From assembly GCA_000720805.1 (NCBI GenBank), contig JODI01000037.1, positions 1-64,000 on the forward strand: 64,000 nt of DNA. The letters run 5' to 3'. A program made the position numbers and the translations under genes. This DNA is from Streptomyces violaceoruber (lineage in GTDB: Bacteria > Actinomycetota > Actinomycetes > Streptomycetales > Streptomycetaceae). The notes under the pieces are model-generated. The model ran no database searches. It saw only the letters and a program-made list of their open reading frames with translations, and was not told the DNA's origin. This document shows, piece after piece, positions 40,682 to 47,444 of this stretch. Every line of letters begins with the position of its first letter. The first letter of the stretch is position 1.

Positions 40682-42265
40682 ATGTCGCGTGCTTCTTCAT
40701 CAGGCCCTACGGATGATGGTCAACTCCCCTTGCGGGCAAGGGAACGTCTCAAGGCCGTCGTCTTCGATGCCAACGCCTACGGCAAGGGCCGTCCCGACTT
40801 CGAGCACCTCAAGCGGCTCGCCGGCCGCCTCGCCACCATCGGCATCGAGACCTGGGTGCCCGAGCCGGTGTCGTGGGAGTGGGCGGAGCATGTGACCCGC
40901 GACTGGCAAGCCGTCAAAAACGCCGCTCGGCAAGAACGTGAGGGGATGAAGCGGGCCGGCCTGCAAGTGGACACTCCTGCGGCGTACTACAGCAGCCGCG
41001 ACGCTGTGATCGATACCGTGCTGGGCAACTTGAGCGCAATACCGCACGTAAAGATCATCAGCCTGTCGGGAGCCAGCGCTGCCGCCGCGCTGAAAGATCA
41101 GGTTCTCCAGCACGATCCGGCCAAGCTCAAGGGTGACGTCAAGACCGGGGCGAGTGACAGCGCCTGGCTGCGCGATGTGCTGGACCGCGCCTCCCCCGAG
41201 CAGATCGTGATCGTTTCCTCTGACAGTGACGTGAAACGGGCCTTTGCGGCATGGAACAAGCCGGTGCCGCTGATCTTGAGAAGGGAGAAACTGCGGCCGA
41301 CACTCTTCGACGTCGCAGTCGATGACGGACACGCCCAGTCGTCCATCGTGCGCTACCTCCTCAGCCGACTGCCCGTCGGCAACCTCAACGGCGAGGACGA
41401 CGACGCGGGATTCGACATCGGCCCCATCCTGGGGCTGGAATCCGCGATCGCCCACGAGAGGGACGGGGACGGCACCAGTCTCAGTCTCTACGGAGCCAGT
41501 GTCAGCAGGCTCGTCGCCCTCGCCGGGCTGTACGACGTCAGCGTCGAGCACGGCGTGCCGGATGACACCGATGCGGGCCCGCGGGAGAACCCGGTCCGCG
41601 TCCGGCCGGACGATCTCGGGTCCGCCAGGCACGATGTGGCCTACGCCACGGCGTTGTTTCTGGCGGAAGGGGAGGCAACGGTCCAGACACTGCTGAACGG
41701 CGGCGATCCGGAGGTCTCGGTCCTCCACTACGACAACATCCTGGTCCGGGCACAGCTCAGCTTCCGCTTCACGGATGGGGCGATCACCGCGGTGGCCGCA
41801 GAAGCGGACGCCACCGCCCTGCTCGTCCAGCGGGCGTTTGACGATGACGATGACGCACTCAACGCCCTGGCCGAGGCACTGACCAGCGTTCCTGGTCTGG
41901 ATCAGGACGCCGACTTTCCCTGGGACATGGGCTCCGACCTGAGCGCGAAGATCCACGGAGTCCCGGCCCGGGTCGACGCGGACATGAAGCGTGACGGCGG
42001 GGATTGGATGCTGACGGCGACCCTGTGGGGCACCAACCCGTCTGGAGAAGATTCCGACTACCTGATGGGTGAGGTCGAAGTGACGTGCACCTACGACCCG
42101 GGCTCCTGGTGGGGTGGCAGCAGGGACGGGTTCCAGGGCCCCGACGCATACCTGCTGTCGGTTTCCGCGACCGATCTTCCAGGCAACCACGGGGTGTGGT
42201 CCGTGCCCGCCTGGATCATCGGCAGGATCGACTGGTCTGCGTTCGACCCAGGCGAAACGCCCTGA
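40682..42265 (+). CDS. PIN-like nuclease domain protein
   Basis: A 527-residue protein with a PIN-like domain in the first 200 residues: VVFDANAYGKGRPDFEHLKR (first Asp), EPVSWEWAEH (Glu), GASDSAWLRDVLDRA and IVIVSSDSDVKRAF (C-terminal acidic cluster D-x-D). Those acids form the metal site of PIN ribonucleases. The C-terminal 320 residues contain beta-rich repeats (VHYDNILVRAQLSFRF-like, LTATLWGTNP) of unknown role. Most toxin PIN proteins are about 130 residues, so this is a large fusion like the DUF4935 type seen in defence loci. The ATG at 40682 was chosen for its upstream GGGAGAA; another start three codons earlier is possible. Confidence 0.68.
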   Translation: MSRASSSGPTDDGQLPLRARERLKAVVFDANAYGKGRPDFEHLKRLAGRLATIGIETWVPEPVSWEWAEHVTRDWQAVKNAARQEREGMKRAGLQVDTPAAYYSSRDAVIDTVLGNLSAIPHVKIISLSGASAAAALKDQVLQHDPAKLKGDVKTGASDSAWLRDVLDRASPEQIVIVSSDSDVKRAFAAWNKPVPLILRREKLRPTLFDVAVDDGHAQSSIVRYLLSRLPVGNLNGEDDDAGFDIGPILGLESAIAHERDGDGTSLSLYGASVSRLVALAGLYDVSVEHGVPDDTDAGPRENPVRVRPDDLGSARHDVAYATALFLAEGEATVQTLLNGGDPEVSVLHYDNILVRAQLSFRFTDGAITAVAAEADATALLVQRAFDDDDDALNALAEALTSVPGLDQDADFPWDMGSDLSAKIHGVPARVDADMKRDGGDWMLTATLWGTNPSGEDSDYLMGEVEVTCTYDPGSWWGGSRDGFQGPDAYLLSVSATDLPGNHGVWSVPAWIIGRIDWSAFDPGETP

Positions 42266-42428
42266 CTGCTGCGCCGTCGGCGTTCGGACGTGCACGTCCA
42301 CACATGCCGGTGCGGGGATCGCACTCATGGCGCCTGTCGGTGGTCTCCCCGCCCGCCATCCGCTGCGCATGCCGCCATCTGCGAGATCCGCCTGAGCGCG
42401 ATTGCGGGCGAGCACATCTGCTGCAGGC

Positions 42429-42463
42429 GTTGGGGAACACCCCGCGTGGAAGTGCTCCCCAAC
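42429..42463. terminator. bidirectional terminator-like hairpin
   Basis: GTTGGGGA and its exact complement TCCCCAAC flank a 19-nt loop between the convergent PIN-like and MazG-like genes, 10 nt from the MazG-like stop. Confidence 0.6.
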
Positions 42464-42473
42464 AACGGTGCGG

Positions 42474-43403
42474 TCAGGGCTGGGTGACGGTGAGTGTGCG
42501 GTGGTCGAGGTCTAGGTGGACCGTGCCGCCGTTCTGTTCGCGCAGCTGGCGCCAGGCGGTGTAGCCGGTGAGGATGGCGTGCTCCCAGTCGGCGGCGCGG
42601 CAGATGCTGACCTCGAGGTGGGCGGTCATGTGGCTGATGGTGGCGAGGAGTTCCTGGTCGATGTGTTTGATGTCGGCGAGGTAGCGGTGGCGGGCTGCGT
42701 AGGAGAAGACCAGGGCGGAGATGCCTTCTTCGATGGCGATGGCGCGGCCGCCGTCTTCGGCTTCGTCGGCGCGGGGGTCGCTCTTGCGTTTGCGGCCCAG
42801 CAGGAAGCGGGTGACGGGTGACCAGCCCAGCACGGTGGCGTGGGCGAGGTGGAAGATGTCGTGGAAGCGGTAGCCGTCCTCGACGTGGGAGGCGCTGGTA
42901 AGCGGGTCACCGGCGGGGGTTCCGTCTTGTCGGGTGAGGATGATGACGGTGCGGCCGTCGTCGGTCCTGGTGGGTGTGAAGGTCAGTGAGGTCTGCCGGG
43001 GCAGTTGCTCGTGTGCGGGAAAGTCGGCGTCGAAGGGGGCGTGCTCGTCGTGGGGGGTGGTGCGCCAGCGGTCCTTGGTTTTCTCCAGGTTGGCTGCGGC
43101 TACGTCGTCGAGGTCGAGTCCGAAGCGGTGGGCGAGTGCGGCGACGTACCACAGGACGTCGCCGAGCTCTTCGCGTAACTGGTGCTTGCCCTGTTCGAAG
43201 GCGGGTCCGTCGCGCAGGAACTTCTTGTAGGCGGTGGTGAGGGATCCGACCTCGCCGGCAAGGCCGAGGAGAGGTACGAGGACGGGGTCGGTGCCGTCCG
43301 CGGGGGCCTGGAGGGTCTTGATGGCCGCTTCCTGGTAGCGCTTGAAGTCCACACTCACACCCGTCTGATCTTGGGACAGCACCGTTTGCTTTCCCGACAG
43401 CAT
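42474..43403 (-). CDS. MazG-like nucleotide pyrophosphohydrolase
   Basis: A 309-residue protein with an N-terminal all-alpha MazG-type NTP pyrophosphohydrolase domain: LGLAGEVGSLTTAYKKFL (E51) and LREELGDVLWYVAALAHRFG (E79, D82). These enzymes convert (d)NTPs to monophosphates. The first metal motif is reduced (EVGS rather than ExxE). The C-terminal 170 residues form a second domain with FHDIFHLAHATVLGW, EDGGRAIAIEEGISALVF and a HIDQELLATISHMTAH segment; it may be a diverged MazG repeat. The ATG at 43403 has no ribosome-binding site but lies 5 nt after a TAGCAT -10 element, so a leaderless transcript is likely; GTG starts inside are alternatives. It diverges from the ACP-XRE-ImmA operon. Confidence 0.75.
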   Translation of the reverse strand: MLSGKQTVLSQDQTGVSVDFKRYQEAAIKTLQAPADGTDPVLVPLLGLAGEVGSLTTAYKKFLRDGPAFEQGKHQLREELGDVLWYVAALAHRFGLDLDDVAAANLEKTKDRWRTTPHDEHAPFDADFPAHEQLPRQTSLTFTPTRTDDGRTVIILTRQDGTPAGDPLTSASHVEDGYRFHDIFHLAHATVLGWSPVTRFLLGRKRKSDPRADEAEDGGRAIAIEEGISALVFSYAARHRYLADIKHIDQELLATISHMTAHLEVSICRAADWEHAILTGYTAWRQLREQNGGTVHLDLDHRTLTVTQP

Positions 43404-43418
43404 GTCGTATGCTACGAC
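43386..43418. promoter_or_regulatory. overlapping divergent promoters with palindrome
   Basis: Plus strand: TTGCTT (43386-43391), 16 nt, TATGCT (43408-43413). Minus strand: TAGCAT just before the MazG-like ATG. Both -10 elements lie in the perfect inverted repeat GTCGTA-TGC-TACGAC (43404-43418), which is a good candidate operator for the XRE regulator encoded at 43733. Confidence 0.55.
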
Positions 43419-43451
43419 AGCGTCGTTGGATATGCAGACGATTGGGGAGAG

Positions 43452-43736
43452 TTGTCGAACGCAGCCACACCGAGCACGGACGAGATCACCTCCGTCGTCC
43501 TCGACTTCCTCGCCGAACACGAGGGGGTCTCTCCCGACGATCTCCGCTCTGAACTGGAGCAGGGCGGGCGGGAGTTGCCCGTGGACTCGCTTCTGGTGGT
43601 CGAGATTCTCACACGCATCGAGGAGCGTTACCAGGTCGCCATTCCCGCCGACCGGGAGGCCGCCCAGGCCACAGGCTCGGTGGGGGCGTTCGCCGCGGCG
43701 GTACTGGACGCCATCAAGGAAAGGCAGCAGCCATGA
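43452..43736 (+). CDS. acyl-carrier-protein-like protein
   Basis: A 94-residue protein with the four-helix ACP pattern. A leading helix (DEITSVVLDFLAEHEGV) precedes the DSL attachment motif in ELPVDSLLVVEILTRIEERY (Ser46 would carry the phosphopantetheine arm). VAIPADREAAQATGSVGAFA and a last helix follow. ACPs carry acyl or aminoacyl groups as thioesters. There is no fatty-acid or polyketide gene nearby. The only start that fits is TTG at 43452, preceded by GGGGAG at short spacing. The stop overlaps the XRE start by 4 nt. An ACP in a regulator-protease-nucleotide-enzyme cluster is unusual. Confidence 0.72.
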   Translation: MSNAATPSTDEITSVVLDFLAEHEGVSPDDLRSELEQGGRELPVDSLLVVEILTRIEERYQVAIPADREAAQATGSVGAFAAAVLDAIKERQQP

Positions 43737-44137
43737 CCCCTCCCTCGGACAGCCGCGACCGTGATCCTGAGCTGATCCGGCTCGGTGAACGGCTCAAGAA
43801 GACCCGCGATTACCTGAACATGTCCCAGCAGTTCGTCTCGGACTCCACCGGCATCCCCCGCTCGGCCATCAGCGACATCGAGCGGGGCGAGCGACGCGTG
43901 GACAGTCTCGAATTGAAGAAGCTGGCACGCCTGTACCGGCAGCCGGTCGCCTACTTCCTGGCCGAGGAGAAGGACGCCGACGCCAGCGAGTACTCCCTGG
44001 CCGGTCTGCCGCGGGCGCTGGCCCAGCTCACCGACGGGGATGCCAAGACCGTGCTGGAGTTCGCCGAATACCTCACGCTGCGACGCGCGGCAGAACGCGA
44101 GGACCAGGGCGCCGACGGCGGGAGTCCGAAGGCGTGA
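43733..44137 (+). CDS. XRE-family regulator paired with ImmA/IrrE
   Basis: A 134-residue regulator. The Xre HTH covers residues about 15-75 (LGERLKKTRDYLNMSQQFVS, then GIPRSAISDIERGERRVDSL, then FLAEEK). The C-terminal tail is acidic and likely flexible. It overlaps the ACP-like gene before it and the protease gene after it by 4 nt each. In such pairs the ImmA/IrrE protease cleaves the repressor on a signal and so switches on the operon. The palindrome at 43404-43418 is a plausible operator. Confidence 0.85.
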   Translation: MTPPSDSRDRDPELIRLGERLKKTRDYLNMSQQFVSDSTGIPRSAISDIERGERRVDSLELKKLARLYRQPVAYFLAEEKDADASEYSLAGLPRALAQLTDGDAKTVLEFAEYLTLRRAAEREDQGADGGSPKA

Positions 44138-45030
44138 ACTGGGGCTTAGCACACCGGATCGCATCAATCGCAGCCGTCCAGGCGCACCGCGACCTCGGCA
44201 TCGACCGCACGCAGTACGTTCACGTGCACCGGGCACTGGGAGCGGCGGACGTGATCGGGATGGCGCAGCCGATGCCCCGGCTGTTCGGCGTGTACTTCTC
44301 CCCCGCCGACAAGGGGCCAGCCGTGATGCTGAATGCCTCGCTGAACGCGGTCACCCAGCGGCACACGGCCGCGCATGAGTTGGGGCATCACCGGCTGGGC
44401 CATCGCACGGCGGCGGACGAGGAGCTCGATCCCGCGTTGCGCTGGGGCAACGGCAGCTGGCCCGAGGAGGAAAAGACGGCGGAGGCGTTCGCGGCGTGGT
44501 TCCTCATGCCGCTGCCGGCGGTGCGGGCGGCCCTGGAAAGGATCTGCGGCGGCCGCCCGTCGAACCCCGAGCACGTCTACCGGGTAGCGCGCGAGCTGGG
44601 TACGTCGTACGCCGGGACGGTACGTCACCTGGTGAATCTGCGGCTGCTGGATGCCGGCCGGGCCGGCCAGTGGGCCAAGATCCCTCCTGCTGGCCTGCGC
44701 AGCTCGCTTGCGGGAGGGGCCTCGCTGCCCGGGCAGGCCCAGGTGCACGTGATCACGGCGGCTTCCGAGGGGCAGACGGTGTACGCCGACGCGGGCGATG
44801 TGCTGGTGCTGCACCTGGACAACGCGCTGTTCGATGTACTGCCCAAGGGACTGGAGCGATGGACCAGTGATGGCACGACGCCGCTGGCGAGCGCCGTGGT
44901 GACCGATGAACTCCCCCCGGGCGAGCAGGGCCTGATCGAGGTCGCGCTGCCGATGCACGACGCCGCGCTGCGGCTGACGGTGGTGCGCGAAGCCCCGCGT
45001 GCCGGGGTTGACGACACCTGGCCCCTGTAA
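44134..45030 (+). CDS. ImmA/IrrE-family metallopeptidase
   Basis: A 298-residue protein with the zinc-protease signature HTAAHELGHHRLGH (HExxH at about residue 81-85) and a downstream EEEKTAEAFAAWFLMPLPAV (third zinc ligand Glu and substrate-binding helix). A C-terminal beta-rich domain of about 110 residues with GQAQVHVITAASEGQTVYAD may be the sensor. It starts GTG, overlapping the XRE gene by 4 nt. It is the likely inactivator of that regulator in response to stress or infection. Confidence 0.86.
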   Translation: MNWGLAHRIASIAAVQAHRDLGIDRTQYVHVHRALGAADVIGMAQPMPRLFGVYFSPADKGPAVMLNASLNAVTQRHTAAHELGHHRLGHRTAADEELDPALRWGNGSWPEEEKTAEAFAAWFLMPLPAVRAALERICGGRPSNPEHVYRVARELGTSYAGTVRHLVNLRLLDAGRAGQWAKIPPAGLRSSLAGGASLPGQAQVHVITAASEGQTVYADAGDVLVLHLDNALFDVLPKGLERWTSDGTTPLASAVVTDELPPGEQGLIEVALPMHDAALRLTVVREAPRAGVDDTWPL

Positions 45031-45073
45031 GCCCAGGGTCCCCGGGATCACACCGTATGTGTCAGGAGGACTG

Positions 45074-45862
45074 ATGCACACCTTCGCCGTGACCGAGCGC
45101 GACGTCACCCAAGCCTGGGTCGCCGCCTGCAACAAGCTGGACCGCAAGGACAATCCTGACCGGACCGGCCTGCACACCGTGGTGCGCATCGCTGACCCGA
45201 CGAGCGACGACCCGGTGTTCCGTGCCGAGCTGGACCGGCTGCGCACCGCTCGGGGGCTGTGGCCGCTGGAGACCGTGGCCAGCACCCTGTTTCCCGCGGC
45301 CCTGGCGGCTCGGTGCGCCGGTCCGGAGGCTCTTGCCAGGCGCTACCGGCAGATGTACCCGGTGATCAAGCGGTACCCGGGCAACCACCGCGGTACCTAC
45401 TTCGGCCGCCTGGTGTCCTACCCGGCGGCGTCGAAGAGCGGCGTTGATCAGCTCGGCACCGTCATCAGCCGGCTGCGGGCCCAGGCCGCGGGCACCAAGA
45501 TAGCCGCCGCCTACGAGATCGATGTGGCCGCGGCTACGGACGCGGAGGAGGCCGGGGCGGACCTGCTGGTGCACACGGCCGGCAAGGACAACAGCTACAT
45601 CGGCTTCCCTTGCCTCAGCCACATCTCCCTCCAACTCGACCGCGACCGGCGGGTGCACGCCGCGGCCCTGTACCGCAGCCACTTCATGTTCGAGCGCGCC
45701 TACGGCAATTATCTTGGCCTGGGCCGTCTGCTGGCCTACATCGCCCAGCAGGCCGAACTGGGCTGCGGTTCCCTGACCGTGGTGGCTGGCCATGCCCGGC
45801 TGGACGGTCCCATCACCCAACTGCGCCCGCTGCTGACCGGCACCAGCCGCCTCGCGGCATGA
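45074..45862 (+). CDS. thymidylate-synthase-like enzyme
   Basis: A 262-residue protein with the core of the thymidylate synthase/deoxypyrimidine hydroxymethylase family. GFPCLSHISLQLDRD contains the nucleophile Cys180 (family PPCH). ALYRSHFMFERAYGNYLGLG matches QLYQRSxDxxLGxPFNIA, with Arg201, Ser202 and Asn212; the Asn corresponds to the base-reading Asn that selects uracil over cytosine. QAELGCGSLTVVAGHARL matches the segment after it. The N-terminal 100 residues are divergent. It may methylate or hydroxymethylate dUMP-like substrates. The ATG follows GTCAGGAGGACTG, and it is 43 nt from the protease gene. It is not the housekeeping ThyA, being too divergent. Confidence 0.75.
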   Translation: MHTFAVTERDVTQAWVAACNKLDRKDNPDRTGLHTVVRIADPTSDDPVFRAELDRLRTARGLWPLETVASTLFPAALAARCAGPEALARRYRQMYPVIKRYPGNHRGTYFGRLVSYPAASKSGVDQLGTVISRLRAQAAGTKIAAAYEIDVAAATDAEEAGADLLVHTAGKDNSYIGFPCLSHISLQLDRDRRVHAAALYRSHFMFERAYGNYLGLGRLLAYIAQQAELGCGSLTVVAGHARLDGPITQLRPLLTGTSRLAA

Positions 45863-45901
45863 CGGCAGCTGGCCGCACGGCGGACGGTGCGCGCGGCAGC
45901 C

Positions 45902-46933
45902 TCATTGCCCGGGCGGGCCGTTGAGCTGCCACTTGGGCGGGAACCAGGCCGGCATCGCATCGGCCTGCTGCCGGTAGGTCTGCTTGATGCGGCTGCGGCC
46001 GCTGATCCCGGCGATGTCCGGGTGCGCGACCCGAGCGTACTTGTCAACCTCGCAGAACAGGTTCTGGCAGTCGATCAGCTGTAGCGGCCGCCCGCGCAGT
46101 CCCGCGAAGGAAAGACCCAGGCGGGCGAAGTGCTCGTCCTGGGTGTCGGCCATGTAGCGGATGACGTCCGCCTCGATGCCGTCGGCCGCCGGCCCGAAGC
46201 ACTTGCGGATACCGTCACGCGCCCCGGGCCCGGGGACGACGAAGTCCATCTCCGAAAACGGCATCGCAGCCGCGTAGTTGAGGTCGATCACGAACTGGTA
46301 GGCCAAAAACGGGCCGATCGCCGGGAAGCCCAACAGGACCTGGTAGGCGTCCTGCAGCGTCGGCGCGGACAGCACACGCTGCGGCGCGTTTGCGGTCATC
46401 ATCATCTCGAGCAGCCGCAGATGGTTCTGGTGCTTGCGCTGGTGGCCGAGCTGCGGCGGGGGGACGATGTAGGCGGCCGAGTACAACCGCTGCCCCGCGG
46501 TGAAGGCCTGGGAGAGCACCCGGTCAAAGGCGCGGTAGTCGTAGGTGTCCCAACGCACCTCCCCCAGCGCGGTGCTCAGCAGCCGCCACGTCGAGGTCTT
46601 GTTGAAGATCTTGAACAGCAGGGTCCGGAAGAAGACCTCTTCCCACGTCTGCTCGCCCCGGTAGATCACGCCGCCGATCAGGTCCTGGCTGACCCGGTCG
46701 GCGGCCCTAAAGCAGTTGGTGAAGCGGTAGCGCTGCAGGATCGGATCGTCCGTGAACGGTCCCGCTCCCCCGGCAAGCCGTGCCTCGTAGACCTTCTGCC
46801 GCGCCGCCGCGAAACGCCAGTAGGTGTCGAACACCGGCGTCACCGTCAGCGTGCGGCCTGCCACACGGATCTTCCTCGCAGGGAGGCGGTCTAAGATCCC
46901 CTGCTCTGCACGCTCTTGCAGCACCGTCACCAT
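45902..46933 (-). CDS. HhH protein of hmdU-kinase-helical/aGPT-pyrophosphorylase type
   Basis: A 343-residue protein that I place in the group named after the helical domain of 5-hmdU DNA kinases and alpha-glutamyl/putrescinyl thymine pyrophosphorylases, often labelled nucleotide kinase domain-containing. Visible blocks are DTYWRFAAARQKVYEARLAG, PILQRYRFTNCFRAADRVSQ, LGFPAIGPFLAYQFVIDLNY (helix-hairpin-helix as in DNA glycosylases) and EMDFVVPGPGARDGIRKCF. There is no Walker A, so it is not a P-loop kinase itself. Phage relatives act in thymine hypermodification of DNA. It converges on the TS-like gene 39 nt away. The ATG at 46933 lies 6 nt after TATATT, suggesting a leaderless message. Confidence 0.7.
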   Translation of the reverse strand: MVTVLQERAEQGILDRLPARKIRVAGRTLTVTPVFDTYWRFAAARQKVYEARLAGGAGPFTDDPILQRYRFTNCFRAADRVSQDLIGGVIYRGEQTWEEVFFRTLLFKIFNKTSTWRLLSTALGEVRWDTYDYRAFDRVLSQAFTAGQRLYSAAYIVPPPQLGHQRKHQNHLRLLEMMMTANAPQRVLSAPTLQDAYQVLLGFPAIGPFLAYQFVIDLNYAAAMPFSEMDFVVPGPGARDGIRKCFGPAADGIEADVIRYMADTQDEHFARLGLSFAGLRGRPLQLIDCQNLFCEVDKYARVAHPDIAGISGRSRIKQTYRQQADAMPAWFPPKWQLNGPPGQ

Positions 46934-46939
46934 GGGCTC

Positions 46940-46960
46940 AATATATATTCAATATAGATA
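46940..46960. promoter_or_regulatory. AT-rich divergent promoter palindrome
   Basis: TATATT-C-AATATA at 46944-46956 is a perfect inverted repeat in a 20-bp nearly pure AT stretch. It provides -10 elements for the HhH gene (minus) and the small RHH-like gene (plus), and may be an operator for the latter protein. Confidence 0.55.
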
Positions 46961-46980
46961 TGTGTCAGCGAGGGGGACGT

Positions 46981-47268
46981 GTGGAATTGCTGTGGCAGCG
47001 TCCACGACGCAAGACGCTGGTCGACTGGCCGGAGGACGTGGACGGACGGCTGGACGTCCTGGTCCGGGCCGCGGCCGCGGCCGGGGAACAGACATCGCGC
47101 TCGCAGGTGCTGGCCGCACTCGTGACGGCGGCCGAGGTCCGCCCCGCCGTCATAGCCGAACTCCTCCACTCTTACCGCCAGATGCCCGCCGACGCCCTCG
47201 ACGCGGACAATGCGCGCGATGACCTGCCGTCCGTACGCTCTCCCGGACGCACCCGCAGCAAGACGTGA
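46981..47268 (+). CDS. small RHH-like protein
   Basis: A 95-residue protein. After a basic start (LLWQRPRRKTLVDWPEDV) it has a DGRLDVLVRAAAAAGEQTSR then SQVLAALVTAA pattern resembling a ribbon-helix-helix or similar small DNA-binding fold. The tail is disordered. The GTG at 46981 follows GCGAGGGGGACGT. It diverges from the HhH gene across the AT-rich palindrome and is probably its regulator. Confidence 0.6.
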   Translation: MELLWQRPRRKTLVDWPEDVDGRLDVLVRAAAAAGEQTSRSQVLAALVTAAEVRPAVIAELLHSYRQMPADALDADNARDDLPSVRSPGRTRSKT

Positions 47269-47444
47269 CGCCAAGCCAGTTCCGATTCCTCACCCGAGTC
47301 CCTTCGGTCACCCGGTCAACACCGCCAAACGCCATACGGTCACGGCTGCGTGCGCCCTCCCCCAACAGGCGGCCGATCGGATGCCCCGCAGACCTGGGCC
47401 GATTACTCGAATGCCCTGGCCATCGTCGCCGGGAACAGACCTAG

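Noticed and set aside
45074..45862. Housekeeping thymidylate synthase ThyA
   Set aside because: Only the core motifs match; the N-terminal half is unlike ThyA and the gene sits in an inducible accessory cluster.
45902..46933. P-loop nucleotide kinase
   Set aside because: No Walker A motif; the recognisable part is the helical/HhH region.
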